Positions 24,675 through 32,882 of a DNA stretch of 64,000 nt are shown piece after piece; within the stretch, counting starts at the first letter, position 1; every line of letters begins with the position of its first letter. Made by a program: the position numbers and the translations under genes. The notes below the pieces were generated by a model. That model worked only from the letters and a program-made list of their open reading frames with translations, made no database searches and was not told where the DNA came from. Source of the DNA: Burkholderia sp. (lineage in GTDB: Bacteria; Pseudomonadota; Gammaproteobacteria; Burkholderiales; Burkholderiaceae); NCBI GenBank assembly GCA_031253835.1, contig JAIRVP010000067.1, positions 1 to 64,000 on the forward strand. The letters are read 5' to 3'.

Positions 24675-25460
24675 ATGCCCTCCTCGACAACAACAATGAC
24701 GAACCGAACCCTTCGACGCCTTCGCCCGCTCGTGCGCGCCGCCGCGCGCGTGCTCGCATGCGCCCTGCTGCTCGGCGCGCCGCTGGCGCTGCGCGCGGCC
24801 GACACCGCGGGCACCACCGGCACCGAGCCCGGCTCCGGGCGCTACATCGTCGTCGATACCGGCCATACGCCCGCGCACCCCGGCTCCACCGGCGCGAGCG
24901 GCCGCGTCGAATACCTGTACAACCTCGACCTGTCCGGCGCGGTCGCCGACAAGCTCGCCGCGCACGGCGACCGCGTGCTGCGCACGTCGGCCGACGGCCG
25001 CGAGATCAAGCTCGAACAACGCTCGACGCAGGCGCCCGACGCGAACCTGTTCGTGTCGATCCATCACGACTCGATGCAGCAGCAATTCATCGACGCGGGC
25101 CGGCAGCGCGAATTCCGCGGCTTCTCGGTGTTCGTGTCGGAGCGCAACCCGCACTACGCGGAAAGCCTGCGCTGCGCGAAGGCGATCGCCGAGCGGCTGG
25201 TCGCGGCCGGTGAACGGCCGTCGCTGTATCACGCACAGCCGATCCGCGGCGAGAACCGCCCGCTGATCGACCCGCAACTCGGCATCCACCGCTTCGACGA
25301 TCTCGTCGTGCTGCGCACCGCACCGATTCCGGCCGTGCTCGTCGAAGCCGGCGTGATCGTCAATCCGGACGAAGAAGCACGGCTCGCGCGGCGCGAGACG
25401 ATCCAGCGCCTGTCCACCGCGATCGCGGGCGGGATCGACGCGTGCACGGCACCGAAGTAA
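24675..25460 (+). CDS. N-acetylmuramoyl-L-alanine amidase (Amidase_3 type)
   Basis: A periplasmic Zn2+ amidase that would cleave the amide between MurNAc and the peptide stem. After a signal peptide (LVRAAARVLACALLLGAPLALRA) the catalytic domain shows VVDTGHTPAHPGSTG (first His ligand), SGRVEYLYN (Glu ligand), LFVSIHHDSM (second His ligand) and VLVEAGVIVNPDEE (catalytic Glu), the order expected for AmiA/CwlB enzymes. No SPOR or LysM domain is present. Starts at 24675 and 24696 are both possible; the latter begins directly at TNRTLRRLRPL. It is 103 bp downstream of the FAD lipoprotein gene on the same strand. Confidence 0.85.
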   Translation: MPSSTTTMTNRTLRRLRPLVRAAARVLACALLLGAPLALRAADTAGTTGTEPGSGRYIVVDTGHTPAHPGSTGASGRVEYLYNLDLSGAVADKLAAHGDRVLRTSADGREIKLEQRSTQAPDANLFVSIHHDSMQQQFIDAGRQREFRGFSVFVSERNPHYAESLRCAKAIAERLVAAGERPSLYHAQPIRGENRPLIDPQLGIHRFDDLVVLRTAPIPAVLVEAGVIVNPDEEARLARRETIQRLSTAIAGGIDACTAPK

Positions 25461-25514
25461 ATGACGGTATCGTCCGTCGGGCTCAACGGTTTTCACCCAG
25501 TCAGGAGCATCGTC

Positions 25515-25904
25515 ATGAAAAAGAAGAATCTGTTCGCATCCTGCGCGCTGCTCGCGCTCGCCGTTCCGTTCGCCGCACAGGCGGCCGGCTGCGGGAAGCC
25601 GCGCAGCGCGTTCGACCAGGTGTACTGCACCAGCACGCAGTTCTCGCAATCCGATCGCGATCTCAACGACGAATACGGCCGCCTGCGCAAGCAACTGAGC
25701 GGTGACCAGCAGGCGACGCTGAAGGCCGGCCAGCTTGCGTGGCTGAAGCAGCGCGATGCGCAGTGCAGCGAGACGCGCAACAACAGCTACCTCGTCGATA
25801 TCCAGTGCGCGAACGACATGACGCAGTCGCGGCTGTCGTTCCTGCGCGAGCGTGAGCGCGAATGCTCGAGCACGGGCTGCGTGGCGTCGAAGCTCGGCGA
25901 GTAA
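25515..25904 (+). CDS. Exported LprI-family (DUF1311) protein
   Basis: The 129-aa precursor has a clear signal peptide (KKKNLFASCALLALAVPFAAQA). The mature protein has DUF1311 features: CGKPRSAFDQVYCTSTQFSQSDRDLNDEYGRLRKQL, GQLAWLKQRDAQC and a final Cys-containing RERECSSTGCVASKL, giving several predicted disulphides. The family includes mycobacterial LprI, a lysozyme inhibitor. AGGAG (25503-25507) supports the ATG at 25515. It lies 54 bp after a peptidoglycan amidase, which fits a cell-wall context. It is the second DUF1311-type protein in the window. Confidence 0.8.
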   Translation: MKKKNLFASCALLALAVPFAAQAAGCGKPRSAFDQVYCTSTQFSQSDRDLNDEYGRLRKQLSGDQQATLKAGQLAWLKQRDAQCSETRNNSYLVDIQCANDMTQSRLSFLRERERECSSTGCVASKLGE

Positions 25905-25913
25905 GCGCGTCGC

Positions 25914-25951
25914 GCGTGCCATGCCGCAACGCGTTTCGCGGCATGGCACGC
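25914..25951. terminator. Very stable hairpin after the LprI-like gene
   Basis: A perfect 14-bp stem, GCGTGCCATGCCGC (25914-25927) with GCGGCATGGCACGC (25938-25951), has a 10-nt loop. It is followed on the + strand by TCG and seven A residues rather than T, so it is not a textbook intrinsic terminator. It may block reverse transcription or control the small gene that follows. Confidence 0.55.
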
Positions 25952-25966
25952 TCGAAAAAAACGACG

Positions 25967-26182
25967 ATGCGACATGAATTCTCCGAAGTCGTGAACGACC
26001 GGATCGACTGCTTCCTCGTCGGCGATCTTCTGCTGCTGAAGCGCTACAAGGAAACCCGTCGACTGTCGGACAACATCGCGTTCGAGTTCGTGCTGAAGCA
26101 AACCAACGCACCGGGCGACGCATCGCAAGTGGATCTCGGCTACAGTTTCGCAATTGACGCCAGTCTGGATCCGGCGAATTGA
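25967..26182 (+). CDS. Small hypothetical protein (71 aa)
   Basis: The frame has strong GC preference at third positions, supporting coding. The product begins MRHEFSEVVNDRIDCFLVGD, continues LLLLKRYKETRRLSDNIAFEFVLKQ, and has no signal peptide. No family recognised. An in-frame ATG at 25943 would lie inside the 3' arm of the preceding hairpin, so I chose ATG at 25967; no clear ribosome site precedes either. It ends 50 bp before the GNAT gene. Confidence 0.5.
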   Translation: MRHEFSEVVNDRIDCFLVGDLLLLKRYKETRRLSDNIAFEFVLKQTNAPGDASQVDLGYSFAIDASLDPAN

Positions 26183-26232
26183 ATCCCGCGCACGGCAACG
26201 CGACACACGGCGCACGATCAGGCGAGGTACGC

Positions 26233-26760
26233 ATGGCACCGAACACGACGGCACTCGACATCCGCGCGGCCACCTCCGCCGACGCACCGGCCATTGCCGA
26301 CATCCACGTCGCGTCGTGGCAAGCCACCTATACGGACATCATGCCGGCGCCATTCCTTGCCGGACTGTCGGTCGAAAAACGCACCGCCGCGTGGCGCTAC
26401 GCGCTCGACGCCGGACGGCCGCGCGTCGCGCTTGCGATCACGAACGACGCGCCGGCTGGATGGATCGCCTATGGTCCGACACGCGACACCGACAAGGATC
26501 GTGCGTGGGGAGAAATCGAAGCGATCTACCTGCATCCGTCGCATTGCGGCCAAGGCATCGGCGCGCTGCTGGTCGATCACGCGTGCCGATCGTTGCACGA
26601 CCTGGGCCATGCGTGGGTATCGCTCTGGGTGCTGGTCAAGAACCGTCGCGCCAGGGCATTCTACGAGCGCGAAGGCTTCGTCGCCGAAGACGACATCAAG
26701 ACGTTCGAGATCGATGGGGCACCGATCGAAGAAGTGCGCTACTGGCGCGCACTACCGTAG
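26233..26760 (+). CDS. GNAT family N-acetyltransferase
   Basis: The 175-aa protein has the full GNAT layout: N-terminal DIRAATSADAPAIADIHVASWQATY, motif A in IEAIYLHPSHCGQGIGALLVDHA (acetyl-CoA pyrophosphate loop GQGIGA), and motif B in NRRARAFYEREGFVAEDD. The N-terminal Trp-containing stretch resembles the PhnO/YhbS-like small-molecule acetyltransferases. The ATG at 26233 is preferred over a TTG 18 codons upstream. The 3' end overlaps the convergent LysR gene by 9 bp. Confidence 0.83.
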   Translation: MAPNTTALDIRAATSADAPAIADIHVASWQATYTDIMPAPFLAGLSVEKRTAAWRYALDAGRPRVALAITNDAPAGWIAYGPTRDTDKDRAWGEIEAIYLHPSHCGQGIGALLVDHACRSLHDLGHAWVSLWVLVKNRRARAFYEREGFVAEDDIKTFEIDGAPIEEVRYWRALP

Positions 26761-27690
26761 CGAGCGCGACGAGGGCATCGCCTCCTCCACCGCCAGCCGC
26801 TCCTGCATCATCTGCAACAACTCGCGAATCTTCGCGTTGACCGAATTCCGGCTCGCATAAGCGGCATGCAGTTCCAGCGGCGCAGGCGTCATCTCCAGCG
26901 GCACGCGCACCAGCCGCCCTTCGGTCAGCTCTGCCGCGCACGCGCGCTCGACGAGAATCGCAAAGCCGATCCCGTTCACCGCAGCCAGCCCTGCCATCTC
27001 GCCGCTGTTGACGCGATATCGGCTCGCAACCGGAATCTTGTGAAGCCGTCCGTCGCGGTCGGCGAACTGCCAAGGCTGCCCTTTCAGCGTGCTCAACGTC
27101 GTGATGCACGGCAGTTGCCTGAGCTGTTCCGTCCGGGTCGGCAGCCCGGTTCGGGCGACGAGCGACGGCGCGGCCACGACGACACTCGGCAAACTCACGA
27201 GCGGCCTGACGACGAATGCACTGTCATCCAGCTTCCCGCGATTGACGATGATCGACAGGTCGATATCGTCGCGCAGCGTCGACACGCCCGCGAGACTGGT
27301 ATCGCAGTCGATTTCGACACGCGGATGGCGGCTCGCGAATTCCGCCACGATCGGCCCGAGCATGCGGGGCCCGATTTCGCCCGGTACGCAGAGCTTCAGC
27401 ACACCGCGCAGTTCCGTCTGCTGCGACGTCAGTTCGAATTCGGCCAGCGTCAGCGCATCGAGCATCGGCCGCGCGCGCTCGTGCAGCAGGCGCCCGGCCT
27501 CCGTCATGCGCAGGTGGCGCGTGCTGCGCTCGAGCAGACGCACGCCGAGCCGCGACTCCAGTTGCGCGACGTGGCGGCTCACGTTGGAACCCGGCATCGC
27601 CAGCACGCGCGCGGCGCCGGCGAAGCTGCCTTCGTCGACGACCGACACGAACACACGCACCGCATTCAGATCCAGCTTGCTACGCATCAT
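26752..27690 (-). CDS. LysR-type transcriptional regulator
   Basis: The 312-aa LTTR has an N-terminal HTH (DLNAVRVFVSVVDEGSFAGAARVLAMPGSNVSRHVAQLE) of the DNA-binding subtype seen in the YafC/CrgA-like group, and an effector domain with the LKLCVPGEIGPRMLGPIVAEF opening. It is divergent from an FAD monooxygenase gene, which it probably regulates; the 138-bp spacer should hold its operator. The effector is unknown. Two Met codons at the start (MMRSKLDLN) leave a one-residue ambiguity. Confidence 0.87.
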   Translation of the reverse strand: MMRSKLDLNAVRVFVSVVDEGSFAGAARVLAMPGSNVSRHVAQLESRLGVRLLERSTRHLRMTEAGRLLHERARPMLDALTLAEFELTSQQTELRGVLKLCVPGEIGPRMLGPIVAEFASRHPRVEIDCDTSLAGVSTLRDDIDLSIIVNRGKLDDSAFVVRPLVSLPSVVVAAPSLVARTGLPTRTEQLRQLPCITTLSTLKGQPWQFADRDGRLHKIPVASRYRVNSGEMAGLAAVNGIGFAILVERACAAELTEGRLVRVPLEMTPAPLELHAAYASRNSVNAKIRELLQMMQERLAVEEAMPSSRSLR

Positions 27691-27828
27691 TAGCCCATTT
27701 CAGGTATCAAAGCGTGCCGCTTTTCACGGCTTATCCCGTCGCCGACCATAATTTACGATGCTCATCCCGTCAATGCGGCGCCGACGCGCGACCCCGCGAA
27801 CGCTCGCACGACACAAGGAAGGAGCGTC

Positions 27829-29007
27829 ATGAACATTGCAATCCTGGGCGCCGGCGTGGCCGGCATGAGCACTGCACTCGCGCTCGCCGGGCATGGTCAC
27901 GAGATCGGGCTGTATGAACGCAGGCCATCGGAATCGACGATGGGCGCGGGCGTGGTGCTGTGGCCGAATGCCGGCTTCGTCCTCTCGCAGCTCGGCCTGC
28001 TGCCGGACATCGTCGAGGCAGGCGGCCGCTTGAACGCGATGCGGCGCATCGACCGGCACGGCAACCCGCTCAGGGTCACCGATATCGGTGCACTCGACCG
28101 CCGCATGGGTTTCCCGACCTATTCGATCCTGCGGCGCGATCTTCAGGCCGTGCTGGCACGGCACCTCGCGGCGCACGGCATCGACGTCCACTTCGGCCAC
28201 GGCGCAACGTCCATCGACGCCGGGACGGACGGCCGCTCCGTCGTTCGCTTCGACAACGGAACGACGATCGCCCCCGATCTCGTGATCGGCGCGGACGGCC
28301 GCATGAACTCCGTCGCGCGGCATCACGTGGTCGGCGACAACACACCCGTCTATCAGGGCTTCGTCAACTGGATCGGCATCGCACAAAGCGATGCGCCGCT
28401 CCTGGACGACGTGTCGATCTTCGATTACTGGGGCACGCGCGAGCGGTTCGGCATCGTCGCCGTGGACCGGCATCGCGCGTACTGGGCAGCGGCATGGCCG
28501 GAAGCCCGCTCGGGCGATGCAACGGAAAGCGATCCGGGCGCGATGCTGGAACGGCGCTTCGCCACGTGGCCGGCGCCCATCGCGAACCTGATACGCGCGA
28601 CGCCGTCGGACACGATCACGAGGATCCGCGTGCACGATCTCGACCCCGTCGACGTATGGCACCGCGACAATGTTCTGCTGATCGGCGACGCCGCGCACGC
28701 GCCGTTACCGACTTCCGGACAAGGCGCATGCCAGGCGCTCGAGGATGCATGGCATCTGGCCCGATGTCTCGACGAATACGGTGCAGGCAACGGCAGCAAT
28801 CTCGATGCCGCGCTCGCATCGTTCACGATGCGGCGCGGCCCGAAAACCGCGGCGATCACCGAGCGTGCGCGTGATTTCGCGCACCTGCTGTTCGGCGAAG
28901 ACGTGCACGACAGCGTGCGACAACAGATCGATCCGGTCGCCGAAATCGAAGCGCTGACGAGCGCGTGGAGCGCGCACCTGCCGATGACGCAGGCGCGCGG
29001 ACGATAA
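27829..29007 (+). CDS. FAD-dependent monooxygenase (aromatic hydroxylase type)
   Basis: The 392-aa group A flavoprotein monooxygenase has the N-terminal Rossmann motif NIAILGAGVAGMSTALALA, a mid-protein DG motif (APDLVIGADGRMNSVAR) for FAD/NADPH, and the GD motif NVLLIGDAAHAPLPTSGQGACQALEDAW that binds ribityl. This is the pattern of salicylate, urate and 3-hydroxybenzoate hydroxylases. The substrate is probably a small aromatic or heterocycle and cannot be named. A strong ribosome site (AAGGAAGGAG) precedes the ATG. Divergent from the LysR-type gene; convergent with puuA, 23 bp away. Confidence 0.87.
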   Translation: MNIAILGAGVAGMSTALALAGHGHEIGLYERRPSESTMGAGVVLWPNAGFVLSQLGLLPDIVEAGGRLNAMRRIDRHGNPLRVTDIGALDRRMGFPTYSILRRDLQAVLARHLAAHGIDVHFGHGATSIDAGTDGRSVVRFDNGTTIAPDLVIGADGRMNSVARHHVVGDNTPVYQGFVNWIGIAQSDAPLLDDVSIFDYWGTRERFGIVAVDRHRAYWAAAWPEARSGDATESDPGAMLERRFATWPAPIANLIRATPSDTITRIRVHDLDPVDVWHRDNVLLIGDAAHAPLPTSGQGACQALEDAWHLARCLDEYGAGNGSNLDAALASFTMRRGPKTAAITERARDFAHLLFGEDVHDSVRQQIDPVAEIEALTSAWSAHLPMTQARGR

Positions 29008-29030
29008 GACCTGCGAGCGGCCGCATTCGG

Positions 29031-30377
29031 TCACAAAAACCACCGATACTCCCGCGCCCCGATCTCGTTGCGGAAATCCAGCTCCTCCTGCCGCTTGTTC
29101 TCGCAATACACCATCACGAACTCGCTGCCGAGCCCTTCGCGCACGGCCGGATGATCCTGCATCGCGGCGACCGACGACAGCATCTCCTTCGGGAAATCGA
29201 TCCCGCTGCCGCGATCCTCGTTGAGCGGCGCGATCGGCTCGCGCTTCGCATCGAGCCCGTGCTCCATCCCCGACAGGATCGCCGCGAGCACCAGATACGG
29301 ATTCGCATCGGCGCTCGCGAGCCGGTGCTCGATCCGCAGGTTGCGTGCATCCGATTCCGGAATCCGGATGCACGCATCGCGATCCTCGAAGCCCCAGCTG
29401 GCACGGCTCGCCGCGTTCACCATCGACCCGTAGCGCCGGAACGCGTTGTGGTTCGGCGCGAACACGGGCATGCAGTGCGGCAGCAGCGCGAGACAGCCGG
29501 CCACCGCATGCCGCAACGGCCGCTGCCCGTCCGCCGCGAGCAGGTTGTGCCCCGCGTCGTCGTACAGGCTCACGTGCACGTGCATCCCGCTGCCCGGCGC
29601 ATGCAGGTACGGCTTGCCCATGAAGCTCGCGCGATAGCCGTGCTGCAGCGCGACGCCGCGCGTGCTGCGGCAGAACATCGCCGACCAGTCGGCCGCGCGC
29701 AGCCCGTCGTCGCAATGGCCGAAGTTGATCTCGAACTGGCCGGGCCCGAGCTCGGCCGTGATCACGGTCGCGTCGATCCCCTGCCCGCACGCGACGTCGA
29801 CCATCTCGTGCAGCACGTCGGAGAAGCGCGACAGCCGCTCGATATGCATGTTCGGCTGATCGTCGCGATCGTCGCTCAACCGGTCGCGCGGATACTTCGG
29901 CATCCCTTCCTCGAGCTGCGCGTCGAACAGGTAGAACTCGAGCTCGAACGCGACGACCGGCCGGATGCCGCGCCGCGCGAGCCGCTTCAGCACGCGCGCG
30001 AGCACCTCGCGCGGCTCGAACTCGACCGGCGAATCGGTGCCGTCGGTCGTAATCAGCATCTGGCCGAGCGGCTGCTTCTCCCAGGTCACCGGCTTCAGCG
30101 TGCCGGGGATCAGCCGGCGCACGGCGTCCGGGTCGCCGTCGTTGAAACAGTAGTCGCCGATCTTGTAGAGCCCGCCCTGCGTACCGAGCAGGATGCAGTT
30201 CTGCGGCAGCTTCAGCAGCGAACCCGCCGCGACCTTCTCGAGCGCATCGATCGGGTAGCGCTTGCCGTAGAAGTGTCCGGGCAGGTCGAGGCAGATCAGG
30301 TCGACATAACGGATCTCGGGGTGCGCCTGCCGGAATGCGCGGACCTCATCGACCAGCGCGGGAACGACGTCAGCCAT
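29031..30377 (-). CDS. puuA: Gamma-glutamylpolyamine synthetase (PuuA-type glutamine-synthetase homologue)
   Basis: The 448-aa member of the GS-III-like/PuuA branch ligates glutamate to putrescine or a related amine using ATP. Recognisable GS segments are VVAFELEFYLFD, GPGQFEINFGHCDDGLRAADWS, the SGMHVHVSLYDDAGHN nucleotide-site region and PNHNAFRRYGSMVNAASRASWGFEDR. PuuA-type proteins lack the Tyr adenylylation loop of GlnA, and I see none here. Its role is inferred from puuR and puuB, which lie just upstream on the same strand. The 153-bp gap to puuR may contain its own promoter. Confidence 0.88.
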   Translation of the reverse strand: MADVVPALVDEVRAFRQAHPEIRYVDLICLDLPGHFYGKRYPIDALEKVAAGSLLKLPQNCILLGTQGGLYKIGDYCFNDGDPDAVRRLIPGTLKPVTWEKQPLGQMLITTDGTDSPVEFEPREVLARVLKRLARRGIRPVVAFELEFYLFDAQLEEGMPKYPRDRLSDDRDDQPNMHIERLSRFSDVLHEMVDVACGQGIDATVITAELGPGQFEINFGHCDDGLRAADWSAMFCRSTRGVALQHGYRASFMGKPYLHAPGSGMHVHVSLYDDAGHNLLAADGQRPLRHAVAGCLALLPHCMPVFAPNHNAFRRYGSMVNAASRASWGFEDRDACIRIPESDARNLRIEHRLASADANPYLVLAAILSGMEHGLDAKREPIAPLNEDRGSGIDFPKEMLSSVAAMQDHPAVREGLGSEFVMVYCENKRQEELDFRNEIGAREYRWFL

Positions 30378-30530
30378 GTCTCATCCTTTCCATGTCTTGG
30401 TATGGCGGTGCCGCAACGCGGCGAACCGGATTCGTGCGGTGCACGTGATCACGCACTCCGCATTTCAATCAGTACTGCAAACAGGCTGCGTGGCGCGACG
30501 GCCGGCGACACCGCGCGCCCCGCCGACAAT

Positions 30531-31088
30531 TCAGGTGAATACCCAGATCACGCGCGTCGGCGCATCGGTCAGGTTGGCGTAACGGAAGCGCTTGTGCGCA
30601 GGAAGCTGGAATGCATCGTTCGGACCGAGCGTGACGGGCGTGTCGTCGCCATCGACCCAGATCGTCAGTTCTCCTTCGAGCACGAAGCCGCCCTGCTCGT
30701 CGCTGTCGTCGACCGGCCGCTCGCCGCTGCTCGCGCCCGGCGCGAGATGGCTTTCGAGGATCGAGAAGCGCGAGCGCATGTTCGGCGACACGAGAATGTC
30801 GGTAATGCCGGCTGCGTAATACACGGTGCGCCGCTCGTCGGGCCGCGTGACCCACGGCACGCTGCGCGGCTTGCTCAGGCTGTAGAAATACGTGGTCGGC
30901 ACGCCGAGCGCCTCGCCGATCGCGGTGAGATCCGCGACCGTCGGGCGCGACAGACCGCGCTCGACCTGCGACAGAAAGCCGACCGAGCGGCCGATCCGTT
31001 CGGCCAGATCGTTGAGCGTGACCTTGCGATGCTTGCGCAGGTCGCGGATCAGGATCGCCAGACTTTCTATCTCTTCCTGTTCGTTCAT
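30531..31088 (-). CDS. puuR: XRE-family regulator with cupin domain (PuuR-like)
   Basis: The 185-aa protein has an N-terminal XRE HTH at residues ~8-65 (LRKHRKVTLNDLAERIGRSVGFLSQVERGLSRPTVADL) and a C-terminal cupin barrel (LESHLAPGASSGERPVDDSDEQGGFVLEGELTIWVDGD). This is the architecture of E. coli PuuR, the putrescine-responsive repressor. The longer open frame upstream is antisense-type noise over puuB. It sits between puuB and puuA, 16 bp after puuB, which strongly supports the assignment. It should bind the inverted repeat in front of puuB. Confidence 0.87.
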   Translation of the reverse strand: MNEQEEIESLAILIRDLRKHRKVTLNDLAERIGRSVGFLSQVERGLSRPTVADLTAIGEALGVPTTYFYSLSKPRSVPWVTRPDERRTVYYAAGITDILVSPNMRSRFSILESHLAPGASSGERPVDDSDEQGGFVLEGELTIWVDGDDTPVTLGPNDAFQLPAHKRFRYANLTDAPTRVIWVFT

Positions 31089-31104
31089 GACGGGTTCCGG
31101 TGGG

Positions 31105-32394
31105 TCAGACGGTATCGCGCAAACGGTACCAGGCCTTGCCGATCGCTTCCAGCGGCGCGGCGAGCCGGTCGCCGCCCGGGAAGCGCGGGTTGCGGATGCG
31201 CTGGTACTGCGCGAGCAGGCGCTCGTCGCCGAGCACGGCGTCGGCCACCGCGCGCGCGCCGGCGAGCGTCGGCAGCACGCCGTGCCCCGAGAAGCCCTGC
31301 AGCCAGAAGCGCTGCCCGTGGCGGCCGATGTCCGGCGTGCGGCGCATGCTGATGTCGATGTGGCCGCCCCACGCGTAGTCGAGCGGTACGCCGGCCAGTT
31401 GCGGGAACACGCGTTCGAGGTGCGGCCGCGTCGCGGCCGCAATATCGGCGGGAATGCCGCCGAGGTACGTGCAGCCGCCGCCGAACAGCAGCCGGTTGTC
31501 GGGGCTCAGGCGGAAGTAGTCGGGCACGAACTGGTTGTCGATCACGCAACTGTTCTGCGGCAGCAGCGCCCGCGCGACGTCGGGCGCAAGCGGCGCGGTC
31601 GCGACCTGGTACGTGCCGACCGGCAGCAGCCGGCGCGCGAGGTCGCGATCGAGGCGGTCGACGTACGCGTTGCATGCCAGCACGAGCACGTCCGCGCGCA
31701 CTTCGCCGTGCGCCGTGCGCGCGACGTGGCCGCCGGCCGTCTCGCGGCAATCGAGCACGCGGCTCTGTTCGAAGATGCGGCCGCCTGCGCGCTCGATCGT
31801 CTGCGCGAGGCCGAGCGCGAGCTTCAGCGGGTTCAGGTGGCCGGCCTCCGGATCGTGCAGCGCCGCGAGATAGCGCGTGCCGCCGATCCACTTGGGCATC
31901 TCGTCGCGCCCGATCACGCGCAGCCGGTCGTAGCCCCAGCGCTCGGCCGCCTCGTCGCGGGCCTGCTCGAGCATCGCGATGCGGCGCGGCCGCACGGCCG
32001 CCCACAGGCTGCCGGGCCGGTAGTCGATGTCGAAGCCGTGCCGCGCCGGCAGTTCGCGCACCTCGGCCGCGGCCCAGCGCATGCTGTCCCACAGCAGGCG
32101 CGCGCCGTCGCGGCCGAGCGAATCCTCGAGCGGCTGCATGTCGCACGACCAGCCGAGCAGCGCCTGGCCGCCGTTGCGGCCCGACGCGGCCCACGCGACG
32201 CGGCTCGCTTCGAGCACGACCACGCGCTTGCCGGCGAGCGCCAGGCGCAACGCCGTATGCAGCCCGCTGAAGCCCGCGCCGACGACGAGCACGTCGGCGT
32301 CGATGCGTTCGTCCAGTTCCGGACGATGCGGGATCGGCGCCGGGTAGGTGCCGGCGTAGTAGCTTGCGACGTGACGGTCGGACTGCACGAACAT
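31105..32394 (-). CDS. puuB: Gamma-glutamylputrescine oxidase (PuuB-type FAD oxidoreductase)
   Basis: The 429-aa DAO-family flavoprotein has a Rossmann motif (DVLVVGAGFSGLHTALRLALAGKRVVVLEA), ASGRNGGQ after the second strand, and RLLFGGGCTYLG and a C-terminal GFSGHGVLPTLAGARAVADAVLG. It parallels E. coli PuuB over its length (SYYAGTYP, DYRPGSLW, GGHIDISMRRTPDIGR). It oxidises gamma-glutamylputrescine to the aldehyde, producing H2O2. I start at Met 32394 (MFVQSDRH): the in-frame Met at 32430 lies beyond the inverted repeat that looks like the operator, so that region is more likely untranslated. Confidence 0.87.
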   Translation of the reverse strand: MFVQSDRHVASYYAGTYPAPIPHRPELDERIDADVLVVGAGFSGLHTALRLALAGKRVVVLEASRVAWAASGRNGGQALLGWSCDMQPLEDSLGRDGARLLWDSMRWAAAEVRELPARHGFDIDYRPGSLWAAVRPRRIAMLEQARDEAAERWGYDRLRVIGRDEMPKWIGGTRYLAALHDPEAGHLNPLKLALGLAQTIERAGGRIFEQSRVLDCRETAGGHVARTAHGEVRADVLVLACNAYVDRLDRDLARRLLPVGTYQVATAPLAPDVARALLPQNSCVIDNQFVPDYFRLSPDNRLLFGGGCTYLGGIPADIAAATRPHLERVFPQLAGVPLDYAWGGHIDISMRRTPDIGRHGQRFWLQGFSGHGVLPTLAGARAVADAVLGDERLLAQYQRIRNPRFPGGDRLAAPLEAIGKAWYRLRDTV

Positions 32395-32405
32395 GCGGAC
32401 TCCCG

Positions 32406-32429
32406 TGAAATTTATGCCACGAAATTTCA
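32406..32429. promoter_or_regulatory. Perfect inverted repeat in front of puuB, candidate PuuR operator
   Basis: TGAAATTT (32406-32413) and AAATTTCA (32422-32429) are exact reverse complements with an 8-bp spacer. They lie in a locally AT-rich block 12 bp before the chosen puuB start. A second, partial TTTCA-type half (CAATTTCACG) lies about 20 bp further upstream. Confidence 0.6.
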
Positions 32430-32654
32430 TGAAAAATTAGCACGACAATTTCACGCGGGCAAGCGCGTCGAAATGCGTCCATCCCGTCGGGAAAATGAAA
32501 GATCTGCCGCGCGCCGGCACGTCGATCGCACCGGCAGCACCGTGCCGCCCTGCCGTCTGTGTCTTTTTCCGGGCGCGGGGGCGGCCGATAATGGGTGCAG
32601 ACACGCACCGCACGCACCCGCGATCCGCGTATCGACACAGGGAGGCACCACGGC

Positions 32655-32882
32655 ATGACCACGCCATTCAGGCTGGGCGACCACGTCCGGTGGAATTCCG
32701 AGGCCGGCTACGTGACCGGCACGATCATCGCGATCCACACCGCCGACTTCGACTACAAGGGCCACCGCCATCGCGCATCGCCCGACGATCCGCAGTACGA
32801 GATCAAGAGCGACCGCACCGACCACATCGCCGCGCATCGCGGCCGCGTGCTCGAACGCATCGCCGGCAGGGACGACGCATGA
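32655..32882 (+). CDS. DUF2945 (HVA1/TUDOR-like) protein
   Basis: The 75-aa soluble protein reads FRLGDHVRWNSEAGYVTGTIIAIHTADFDYKGHRHRASPDDPQYEIKSDRTDHIAAH, the compact beta-barrel pattern of DUF2945, related by name to the hypervirulence-associated HVA1 TUDOR-like domain. Function is unknown; a nucleic-acid or protein-binding role is usual for such barrels. GGAGG at 32640-32644 supports the ATG. Its stop overlaps the next gene's ATG (ATGA), so it is coupled to the DUF488 gene. Confidence 0.8.
   Translation: MTTPFRLGDHVRWNSEAGYVTGTIIAIHTADFDYKGHRHRASPDDPQYEIKSDRTDHIAAHRGRVLERIAGRDDA

Noticed and set aside
28965..31352. 795-codon open frame on the + strand over puuA and puuR
   Set aside because: Antisense shadow of real genes with no family resemblance and skewed composition.
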